Assembly (NCBI RefSeq): GCF_000003605.2
Contig: NW_003116452.1
Span: 537,733 to 568,303 of the forward strand
Direction: 5' to 3'
DNA from: Saccoglossus kowalevskii
Taxonomy: Eukaryota > Hemichordata > Enteropneusta > Harrimaniidae
DNA length: 30,571 nucleotides
Positions 22,496 to 30,571 of this stretch are shown here, one piece after another. Each line of letters starts with the position of its first letter. The stretch's first letter is position 1. The notes beneath the pieces are model-generated. The model searched no databases and was not told the origin of the DNA. It was given only the letters and a program-made list of their open reading frames with translations. The position numbers and the translations under genes are program-made.

Positions 22496-25400
22496 AAGAT
22501 TTAATCTAGAAACAGCTTTATTTTGAGTTTGAGAAAATTACCCATGTAACTTTTCACATAACGATATCGTTTTAGCTATCTTCTACGGTTTTCGCCCTGC
22601 ATGGTGACTGGAGGTAACGTTAACTAGGCAGCTCGATACACCTCGTGGCACCGAATGCGGCAACGCAAACGCACTCCAGAACAATGTATGGGTGAAAGTT
22701 ATATATCAACTGATAGTTAATATATGTACATCGTTAATGAAACAGGGTAACGATAAAACTATGTACCCCGGTTACGCATGCACTGACATCCATTCCGCAA
22801 TGGCGATCAGAATGAGACTGGTGGGTGCGATGATCAGGGACCGGGCAATGGGATGGCGTACGCACGACCTTGGACGCGTAATACAGTTTATTTCAATGCG
22901 ACTGAACACCACATACATGTTACTCCGTCTACTTGCAATGATTCGTTTTTTATAGGATGTGAATGCTTTGTTGTAAATGAATTTCAACAAATATGTTTTA
23001 ATTTAAACATATGCATTCCCCGGGAAAGAGACAGTATAACTGTTTGGTTCAATGTAGAAGGTTTTATTTCGCTCTACAGTGTTATCGACAACGATACAAT
23101 ATAATTAAAAACAATAAACTCCCCATCAACCCATAATGGACTCAAGCACATTTTGTGCTCCATATATAAAGCTTTACATGTGATTTCGTCCCTCAAGCAA
23201 TATATAAATCCCAATGGAATATTTAAGATTGGCGGCAACTATGCCTTTTGAAATATATCAAATAAGCAAGCAAACTAACATCTTGTTAGGCTACTCGGTT
23301 TATCACAATTATGCAAAATTAACAGATCAATTTTGATTTTACAGAATAGGCCTGCAAACCATAAATGTATTCTGCAAATGTATAAACCCATCATCGATTC
23401 ATTGAGTGGTGTGTTAGAATGCACAGAAACAAATATTTAAATCGGAAAAATCAACCATATGTGACATGGTGAGACCATACATTGTATGACTTACCTTAAT
23501 CACGTGCACAAATTAAATGTATTCATCCTCCAGCATCTCCTTGAAATCGGGGTAAGAATCTTATTTCAATACAGTTCACGATGACAGATTTAGCCTGCCA
23601 ATTGAGGCAGTTGCTTTTCAATCACAAGGTGGCAGATTTTTTTGTTCATATAAAAGGTCCTTTCTGTTCATCATATATTGAAGGTGGCATAAATAGTGAA
23701 TCTGAATGCCATTTGACAATTTAAAAAAACACTGATAAAACTTATAAACTATGACACACTTATATATGCATGCCTTTTATAAGTGTGGCGTCACTGTTAC
23801 GTATGCGTTCTATAGAAGCATATGTGTTGGAATGAAGCTAGATAAAATGGATATGTTCAATATATGTTATTTTTCTGGTCAGTATGCAACCATAGAGCAA
23901 ATTATCAATGCTTCACGAGTGTTTTGCCTAATGTGTGCTAATAGTGCTAGTATAAGTAATCGGAATTCCAATCAATGAGTTACAACAGAGACTGATTTCA
24001 TGTAATATTCATTCCATTCATTTACAGCCATACTAATAGTGTCTTATCAAAATGTCTTATTGTACTGAGGTCATAAGGTTACCAGTTAATAGTTGTATAA
24101 ACTTATATGATATATTACATTGACCGCACGCAAAGGGGAATCTCGTAAAATGGTGTTACATTAAAATAACTGTTACATGAAGTGCATCGTAAATGCCTTT
24201 CTGTCGAATTTATAGCATTGTAAAGGAATTCAGTGATGTATTTTACGATTATACAAAACGGGAATTTGCGTCTTTTAGTAACATTTTATTTATTTTGACG
24301 AGAACAAATATACCTGTGTATATTGGATTAATAATTCGTAATTATATATGAATAACCGTAGACCAATAAACTCAAGTCGCATGAGGAAAATTATAACTAA
24401 AATACATCAACAATATAGTACATAACATGGTCAAACTAGCGTAAGAATGGTGAATGGTATCAGGGTATGTGATGATGTCATATTTTTTGAAGAATGAGCA
24501 TATATAAAAATGTAATGGGTTTCGTAACAAACCCGAGATGCACCTCAGGCAAATTGCATTAAGGTTATCTGTGTATTTAAAAATCAATTTCATTATAATC
24601 ACCAATAGACCCTTTAAATACTATTTGTTTCTTATACAAACCTAGGTTTACTAGTTTGGACGAAAGAAGCAATGGCTCTTTAAAGACTCTATATAACGTA
24701 TTACATTATGAAATGTATGGGAGATATTGCTGAAACATTTCTTCCTCGATGGAAACATTTATATACGTATGCCATGAATGGCTTGTTTGTAAATATTTTC
24801 GGTAAGCCCAAGTTCTTTGATATGCAACTCATAATAATATTTCTTAATAAAGACGTTAGAAGCCTTGTCGGTGGGAATAAAAACGTATGTATATCGCAGA
24901 GATCGGACGGGCACATGGGTGCTTTATTTCTGTGCACAGCCGTTAAGCGAAACTATAGCTACTGTGTGTATCGCATATTTATTGTGGTTAAAACTATCGA
25001 AATGTGATGGCTTTTGGCTACCACATGTAATGTATATGGCATACATGGAACCTGATCAATCTACGTTAATTGATTATACTGCATGGCGTGCAACATTTTT
25101 GAGGAATGTAATCGTGCTACTTACAAACGATCAACTTCCGGGCAGGTTGGAATTTTTTTGCGATTCACTAGTCATTCATACCATATGTAACGGTTCCCAC
25201 CAAGGAAGATAGAAATGAGCTTTTAATAGACCACAGTAAGTCAGACATTATTCCTGTTAATAATATCTGTGTTGTCTACTGACAAATAGGGGCGACAGAT
25301 TCGCTGTTATGTTTTTAGAAGTGTTATAAATACAATGTGAACGTTGCTAAATTTCAAAGAACGTTTTAGAAAAAAGTGTAGTGGTGAATTTGTTGATTTC

Positions 25401-26168
25401 TCCACTATCTTTGCATATACTGCATCATAAATACAAACTGTGGATTGTACCAATGTTTCGAGGACCGAAAGAAACAACGGGCTTGTAATAATTAATCTTA
25501 AATTCGGCTTCGTACAGACTGAATGGCAAATGAATATGGTTTCAACTTTACCATCCTCAATTTTCTTTACTGTGGCAGTAATATTACTAACATGTGGTAT
25601 ATATATGTTACCTTATGCTAGACAATGTAGTACCTATACAGCATTGTGCGCTGTTTTCTGTCTTACTAAAAATTATTCAAAGGTATTCTAGAGAACGATT
25701 TCAATAAAACCTTGAAAAGTTATAAATAATGAAAAATAATGATAAATGTAGTGTGCTTCTATGAATATATTTCAAACAATTATCTCTGAGGTCATCACTG
25801 CCTGGTGTAGACAATTTAATTGCGATTTGTCGTTGAATGCGGCCTATATCATATATGAAGCAGGGTGTGTTCTATTTTTTAAAACTCTCGTCATCACTTA
25901 AACTGATATTTCTTGAGACTTTTATTGATATTAATTTATGGAATGAATACATTTATTTATGGATATTCTATTCTATCCTTTTCTAACTCCATCTTAATTC
26001 GCACGGATTTCTAGCGCTAATAAATTGCTGTCAAAAAAGGCATGTATCGCCTTGGGCAGAGTCGATTCAGTCAGAAACAACAAAAACCCAGAATCACGAA
26101 TCATATTGCTAACTCGACTGAGTAGATTTATTGGTACAGTCGCTGTAAGGTAGAATTGAATGGATATA
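22496..26168. other. AT-rich DNA without a supported gene
   Basis: No gene is supported. A 12-bp palindrome AACGATATCGTT lies at 22,560-22,571. Overlapping frames on both strands at 22,692-23,104 and 24,701-25,212 (up to 115 codons) reflect slightly higher GC, not a recognisable protein: they show no domain, signal peptide or conserved motif, and several overlap each other in different frames. Confidence 0.5.
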
Positions 26169-26204
26169 TTTTTCGAAAACTCGTGGTTTTTCGGAAACTC
26201 GTAT
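26169..26204. repeat. 18-bp tandem duplication
   Basis: TTTTTCGAAAACTCGTGG is followed directly by TTTTTCGGAAACTCGTAT: two units with three differences. Confidence 0.75.
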
Positions 26205-26224
26205 ACATATGGATTCGCTTAAAT

Positions 26225-26244
26225 TACATTTCAGTACATTTCAG
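26225..26244. repeat. 10-bp perfect tandem duplication
   Basis: TACATTTCAG is present twice head to tail without change, 20 bases after the 18-bp duplication. It is likely a recent replication slippage product. Confidence 0.8.
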
Positions 26245-26809
26245 CGTGACCTTTCGCTAAGAACAGTGAAAGGCTGTTTTGACTTATGTTACATGTTGAA
26301 TTTGCCTAACCCTGGTTTTCACGTATAACATGCGTTGAACATGCGAGGATGCATATTGAACTGTTAGTATAGTCTATATCATCGCCATGTATTGGAAATA
26401 CAGAGATCGAGGGTTGAACATCGTTATTTGCATTAGGTTGATACTCTTTTCGAGTATCATGTTGTTGTTGAGAAATATGTCTGAGTGCATAGTTTGCGGT
26501 ACCTTCGTAGTAAACATAATATTGTTTGTCGCGATTACGAGATTTCACTAAAAATAACACTATCCAATAAAATAAAATAAAAATAAAATTCGCATTTTCT
26601 AAAGCAGTCATCCCGTACGTAACCGCATAATTGCGATAGATTGTAACTTATGTGGATACCGTGACACATGTATAGTAACAGGAGCGGGGATACGTTTGGA
26701 AACAAATTCAGATGTGGCGTTTTACTGAAGAGTGATTATTGTTTTCGATGCGAGATTTATAATAATGCAAAATAGTGCAAGAGTTTTGTGTATGGATTAC
26801 TGAATGCAC
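26245..26809. other. AT-rich DNA, nothing supported
   Basis: The minus-strand frame at 26,306-26,611 (101 codons) begins with a hydrophobic stretch (FIFILFYWIVLFLV, about residues 9-22). It is otherwise unfamiliar and within chance length, so it is not called as a gene. Confidence 0.4.
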
Positions 26810-26827
26810 CATATATATATATATATA
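26810..26827. repeat. (TA)n microsatellite
   Basis: About nine TA units are visible. Confidence 0.85.
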
Positions 26828-27499
26828 CCAAGTAATGCACAAATTATATAATATTTTGATCTTGGGAGCTGAGTAATAAACAGTATCGAATTACATAATC
26901 TTCACATTAGGATGTTCACTGGAAGAGCCTGATGCACCATGATAGCAGCGATACCAGTAGGATAGCTTTATTTAAATAACACTTTAACGTGGCATGTATA
27001 CATGTTTCAATTGTTCATGTTTCATTTCCTGGGGTATACAAACATATGTGCTCACGCACCCAAGTCAGTGTTTGCGTTTCATTTGAAGTGGCTGACAATA
27101 AAGTAAATGTAATGGTTTCATCCATGGTGAACTATATGTCATCTAACAGATGTTTCACCCTCGGCACAGAATTTGATGAAATGGTTAAGTGCTCATAAAC
27201 CTCAACAGACGGATTAATAACAGACGGGACATTGGAAACTCGAGCATGACATTCTCTGCTGACTACATTAGTAATTCCATCTATAGAATTCAAAATTCAA
27301 AGCCTATCATAACACACACGTGGTGAAAAACCAGTTAAAATTTTATCTGTAAGTGAGGGAGTGACATTTGAAAAATAACTGCCTTGTTTGCGGGGGAAAC
27401 CTTGGTCTAGAGATTACCATTGCAACCATCGATGCAGTACAATACGTATTTCATAAACATGGTGTATATAACTCATATATCAAAATATATGTTTGTTCA
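26828..27499. other. AT-rich DNA, nothing supported
   Basis: The word CACCCTCGGCAC at 27,156-27,167 is nearly identical to one at about 7,886-7,897. The frame at 26,989-27,198 is unrecognised. Confidence 0.45.
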
Positions 27500-27783
27500 G
27501 GATGTTTTTATGTTGCTATTTCGGGCCATTATTCTTCATCAAATTATTGCTCCAGGTAGGAAAAGAACATGTTTAATGATAAGGTTATCACGAGAATAAC
27601 ACAAAGTATGCTCTCAGGCGGTACGGGAACGCTACGTTTCGCGTCGGTCGATACGATCGCCGTGACTATTTCGTACATACTTTGTGGTATTCCCGTGACA
27701 GGCTTATCATTACAAATTTTCCTTTCCTGCTCGAAGCAATAATTTGATGAGAAATAACTCGAAATGGCAAAATAAAAATGTTC
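27500..27783. mobile_element. Long-armed foldback element, copy D
   Basis: The left half (from about 27,504) is an inverted copy of the right half (to about 27,780), with arms of roughly 110-130 bp. Outer arm words are TTTTTATGTTGC and its complement GGCAAAATAAAAA, then CATCAAATTATTGCT (27,538-27,552) against AGCAATAATTTGATG (27,735-27,749). Inner words are AATGATAAGGTTATCACGAG against CCCGTGACAGGCTTATCATT, then CAAAGTATG against CATACTTTG. The inner part is clearly related to the terminal hairpin of copies A-C and shares GTCGGTCGATAC in the loop. The outer arms are not shared with them. No coding sequence is present. If transcribed it would fold into a very long hairpin RNA. Confidence 0.8.
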
Positions 27784-28246
27784 TGTGTTGTGGGAATTTT
27801 TTGCTTTCAGTGACCAGATTCTATTCTGTGACGGGCTATGACGTAAACGTGACGCACATTTCCAAAATAAAATATTCTAACACGCACATAACACTTTCGA
27901 ACACGTTTGTATAGCGTTTCACCGACGGATGAAATCTAATGTTTTCGATTTCAGATGTATAATTAATCCTATTATCATATGAACAACTGTGATATTCACC
28001 GTTATCTTTTTGAGCGGGAGATTTATCATACGACATTCACACGTCACAGGTGTTATTTTTTTATGCGGGTCAAACATTACCACTTCTGAGAAGGCTTTCT
28101 ATTTCTGCAGCCGTACGTAGTAATCATTATTGAAAACAAAGATAAATACCCAACTCGCGATATCCCATTCAGCTAAAACCATAATTGCTAAAACTACGGC
28201 TAATATTTGCTAGTTTATACACATTTTGACTCAGTAACTCTCAATT
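27784..28246. other. AT-rich DNA, nothing supported
   Basis: The minus-strand frame at 27,836-28,036 (66 codons) has no known motif. No repeat was recognised. Confidence 0.4.
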
Positions 28247-28340
28247 TTCCCCGCCGCTGCTGCAGAGCTCGTTGATCTCTGCTCTACGTTTTCACGCTCG
28301 TTCGACTCTCGTGGTCTGTTTCATGTTATCGTGCTGGCGC
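28247..28340. other. GC- and CpG-rich patch
   Basis: A short block with CCCCGCCGCTGCTGCAG and several CGTT/CTCG words interrupts the AT-rich background. A pyrimidine-rich run before GCTGCTGCAG resembles a splice acceptor. The following frame is open for about 38 codons (to the stop near 28,354) and includes an AAAAELVDLC stretch. No donor or family match supports an exon, so it is listed only as a compositional patch. Confidence 0.3.
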
Positions 28341-28346
28341 AGTTGC

Positions 28347-28472
28347 ACATGTGATATTTATGTCATTCTTGACGAATACCGGTGATAATTGCAGAGGCAG
28401 TACGGATATTTTTTCTTGAGATACACACTCAGAACAACACATTTCAGCACTGCTTCTTGAAATATCACATGT
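28347..28472. repeat. 13-bp perfect inverted repeat with about 100-base spacer
   Basis: ACATGTGATATTT (28,347-28,359) and AAATATCACATGT (28,460-28,472) are exact complements. Similarity does not extend beyond the arms. It could be the ends of a small inserted element or chance. Confidence 0.4.
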
Positions 28473-29099
28473 CATCCTATTAGTCGCCGCGAATAACCAT
28501 TGAATACCATACATACTGTGAAATCTGATATCGTATTCGACAGATTATTATTGTGCTGTCTGAACTATTTTTTACTACTCGCTTTAACAACTCAATCACT
28601 GAGGTTTTGTCAATTCAAACCTGATATCGACGAGAGGGCAGAATTATTTTTGCTTGTTTGAGACAAATGTGTTAATATATAAGGGATGAATTAATGAGTA
28701 GAGCCTTTGCAACCGTAGCACCATGCTTCCTTCCCAGTTTGACTACAGAATTTTCAGACTACGATTTCAAACGCCGGATTAGATAATCATACTCCGTTTA
28801 TCCGCTGGGCATGTGTCCCGCTTTCATTTTAATGATATATATTTTTTTAATCTATCTGTGTACCACAATTTTTAAACTTTTTTCTCATTTTGGACGATTT
28901 AGACAATATTCGGAATTTTTCGATTCGATGATTTTGGGATTCAATGTTTTTATATTCACCATAGCGTTATATATAATTAGTGGTCATTTCCAACAATCAA
29001 AGCTCATTGATGCTGCTCATTAACAGATTAATATGCATGACTATTAACTCCCAAAGGTAAATGTTCTACCACTTGATATTAGAGTTTAAAGGGCAGAAC
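28473..29099. other. AT-rich DNA, nothing supported
   Basis: The frame at 28,811-29,023 encodes a hydrophobic 70-residue peptide (IYIFLIYLCTTIFKLF near its start). It is low in complexity and unrecognised; AT-rich DNA readily yields such frames. GAGCCTTTGCAACCGTAGC at 28,701-28,719 recurs with two changes at 29,186-29,204. Confidence 0.4.
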
Positions 29100-29107
29100 T
29101 TTGAAGC

Positions 29108-29120
29108 GGGGGGGGGGGGG
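29108..29120. repeat. Poly-G run of 13
   Basis: Thirteen consecutive G are present. A run this long can form G-quadruplex structure and is error-prone in sequencing, so its exact length is uncertain. Confidence 0.9.
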
Positions 29121-29260
29121 AGTCGTCATGCGCATGCGTCAGGTGGTCATAGAGTGCCATTGTTTAAAAACAAGCGCCTACCCATGAGCCTTTGCAGCTG
29201 TAGCGTGTGTTGTTGTCGTCGCCTGGGACTCAATTCGCGTGCATGCGCATGTTACGACCC
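29121..29260. promoter_or_regulatory. GC-rich patch with two CATGCGCATG palindromes (NRF1-like)
   Basis: CATGCGCATG occurs at 29,127-29,136 and 29,242-29,251. The first lies in TGCGCATGCGT, close to the NRF1 site YGCGCATGCGCR. NRF1 sites are typical of CpG-rich animal promoters. No transcription start can be placed, so a regulatory role is inference. Confidence 0.25.
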
Positions 29261-29445
29261 CCTGATTTAAATCGGGTGTGTAAAGGTGATTGTAAATATG
29301 ATATTTTAGATATTATTGTTTTGCTGGTTTTGCGATTACCATTCATTTACTTCATGTACTGTGAGCTATATGAACACATTAGTATGAAACAGTAAAATAT
29401 TATATTCAGTGTTCTCCCCAGACTTCATGTCAAGCATCACGGCCA

Positions 29446-29489
29446 ATTTGCATAACAATGCATCTTATTTGCATAATTTTTATTTGCAT
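29446..29489 (-). promoter_or_regulatory. Triple octamer cluster with a perfect SOX-POU composite site
   Basis: ATTTGCAT occurs exactly at 29,446-29,453, 29,467-29,474 and 29,482-29,489, all in the same orientation. The first continues as ATTTGCATAACAATG (29,446-29,460). Read on the minus strand this is CATTGTTATGCAAAT, the canonical composite site for SoxB and POU (Sox2-Oct4 type) factors. Three octamers within 44 bases is far denser than in the rest of the window. An enhancer function is inferred. Confidence 0.4.
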
Positions 29490-29860
29490 AATAATCAGTT
29501 TTTCCCAACAAATATTGTCAATCTACAATTAATTAAAGACAAGATATTTTTATATCTGATAAATTTTATATCATTTTACTGCATTGTATTTTTTGTTTTT
29601 GTATCAAGTCAAATAAAGTTTGAAATGGAACATCATAAAAAGGAAAAAAAAAATTGAAAAACTTGTGTTATAGCCAGTCAGTGAATATACTGTTATCCAT
29701 GGATGTAACTGGTTCATCATTGCGTATAAGTTTTAGTGCCCATGTCACTGTCGGTTCATATAAACGTCGGGGAAAACATTTTTTGGTTAAATATATAAAG
29801 TCGGCAAGATATCGAAATATGTTGAAATTAATAAATCAATAATTAAAAAAAAATTCTACA
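29490..29860. other. AT-rich DNA upstream of the candidate start
   Basis: The frames at 29,409-29,657 and 29,654-29,842 are AT-rich and unrecognised. A nine-base A run at about 29,646-29,654 and another near 29,845-29,853 are present. No TATA box can be placed with confidence. Confidence 0.35.
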
Positions 29861-29896
29861 ATGGCAGTTCGGCGATTTTTCATTGCAATATACCTT
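29861..29896 (+). CDS. Candidate first coding exon with a signal-peptide-like start (partial, low confidence)
   Basis: ATG at 29,861 lies in a favourable context (ACA before it, G after it) and encodes MAVRRFFIAIYL, twelve residues with a basic N-region and a hydrophobic run, like the start of a secretory signal peptide. Directly after the twelfth codon comes GTGAGT (29,897-29,902), which fits the consensus splice donor, so an exon could end here in phase 0. If it is not spliced, the frame stops after only 19 codons, so without splicing this is not a gene. A CpG-dense block begins about 45 bases downstream and a SOX-POU site cluster lies about 370 bases upstream, both compatible with the 5' end of a gene that continues past the window. 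No second exon can be identified in the remaining sequence and no protein family can be named. A chance combination is quite possible. Confidence 0.2.
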
Positions 29897-29940
29897 GTGA
29901 GTACAACCATGGAACTATAAACCCCAGGAAGAACAACCAC

Positions 29941-30450
29941 TTTGTTTCCTTTGAACTATGATAGTTGCCGCGATGTCGAATGTTTATTTTGACTGTTTAT
30001 TTCGTCGCATTAAAAAATAAGCCGATTTACGCAAATGAACGTTTATCTCCGATTATCGGTCATTTTCGGAGTCAATTGAGCGACTTCGGGAGATCACGTG
30101 ATCGAGTTGTTTCGGTTACAGCATAAAAAAACAATGGCGCAAGACAAAAACACTGATAAATGAGCGACATTCAACGGGGGAAAAAAACACATTGCCACTT
30201 CTGGCGATCGAAGGGAAACACGGAATAAGTCGGGATATCTCGACAACAAACAGCATACCAAACCCCATGTTTCGCAAACTTTCGCAACCTTATTTTTTCG
30301 AGGGTTGAAAAAAACAAGAAGTAATCTAAAAACGACATTGAAAATTATGAAAACTCGCTAAAACTCCGACCCGTTGCATGATTTTCGGTACACTGAATTA
30401 TCACGAAACATAGCTGGCATTTCGAATAAACGTTTTGGTTGTTATTTGTC
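29941..30450. promoter_or_regulatory. CpG-dense block at the right end
   Basis: I count about 34 CpG in these 510 bases, against three in a 360-base control stretch (5,401-5,760). GC is only moderately raised, so CpG here is at or above expectation while it is depleted elsewhere. It contains GATCACGTGATC (30,092-30,103, a palindromic E-box) and ACAATGGCGC (30,132-30,141, similar to a YY1 site and also a start codon in good context with a frame of only nine codons). CpG-dense blocks of this kind usually mark unmethylated promoters or first exons in animals, but could also be young repeats. The direction is unknown. Confidence 0.4.
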
Positions 30451-30571
30451 ATAAGCTTAGTGCCCTAGCCTAAACTAGCGTGGTAAATTCTATGGAACTT
30501 AATTTCTTCGAATATTTGCACAGTGAAATTAGATTGATATGAGTGATGATGTTATATGATGACAGCGACTA
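30451..30571. other. Window end, AT-rich
   Basis: Nothing is recognised in the last 120 bases. Confidence 0.4.

Noticed and set aside
24865-25212. Longest open frame, 115 codons on the plus strand
   Set aside because: About one frame of this length is expected by chance at this size and composition. It overlaps other frames on both strands and has no recognisable domain or signal.
26306-26611. 101-codon minus-strand frame with a hydrophobic N-terminal stretch
   Set aside because: AT-rich DNA readily gives hydrophobic codons. The rest of the frame has no motif, and no splice or promoter context supports it.
27368-27559. Small frame with CLVCG and CSGCF words, suggesting a zinc-binding protein
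   Set aside because: The second half lies inside the left arm of the foldback element, so the Cys pairs are very likely coincidental.
29061-29270. 69-codon frame with Gly and Cys clusters
   Set aside because: The Gly stretch is the poly-G run and the Cys-rich end comes from a TGTTGT-rich patch; there is no protein signature.
1-30571. CRISPR array, bacterial operon, prophage or retroviral gene remnants
   Set aside because: No regularly spaced identical repeats, no gene packing, no reverse transcriptase, integrase, capsid or transposase motifs were seen in any frame.

Overview
This window looks like non-coding nuclear DNA from a eukaryote, most likely an animal. It is AT-rich (about 35% GC by eye), with no operon-like gene packing, no rRNA or tRNA, and no open reading frame that stands out from chance. 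The longest ATG-initiated frame is 115 codons, and about one that long is expected by chance in 30 kb of this composition. CpG is patchy: sparse over most of the window and dense in a few short islands. An invertebrate is my preferred reading, because of several degenerate copies of a small foldback transposon-like family and no recognisable vertebrate repeat. The sequence does not fix the species.

Layout. Bases 1-12,100 are mostly unique AT-rich DNA. They hold one minus-strand copy of a dispersed repeat (about 620-998), a TA microsatellite (2,998-3,021) and two degenerate minisatellites (about 4,068-4,395, period about 93 bp; 4,521-4,657, period 35-40 bp). Bases 12,124-13,212 hold a second copy of the dispersed repeat, followed by an older GC-richer segment bounded by two similar near-palindromic motifs. 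Bases 13,213-19,300 are largely featureless apart from a hairpin and a diverged duplication near 15,240-15,400 and a TA microsatellite at 18,580. Bases 19,325-20,210 form an unusual cluster of short palindromes built from CACTTTT/AAAAGTG and ACAC/GTGT half-sites. Bases 21,229-21,570 are a third copy of the dispersed repeat. Bases 22,240-22,495 look promoter-like (GC box, CCAAT box, donor-like splice site, palindromic E-box). Bases 27,500-27,783 hold a fourth, long-armed foldback element.

The right end (28,250-30,450) is the most gene-edge-like part. It has CpG-rich patches, a perfect SOX-POU composite site followed by two more octamers, a 12-codon signal-peptide-like start that runs into a consensus GTGAGT donor, and a CpG-dense block of about 500 bp. 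A gene may begin there and continue beyond the window, but this is inference.

The strongest discovery candidate is the dispersed repeat. Three copies share a body carrying a 31-bp palindrome made of two CArG (SRF-type) boxes, then a terminal hairpin whose loop has its own conserved GC-rich stem-loop. The fourth copy keeps the hairpin core inside quite different long inverted arms. No transposase gene is present, so the copies would be non-autonomous.
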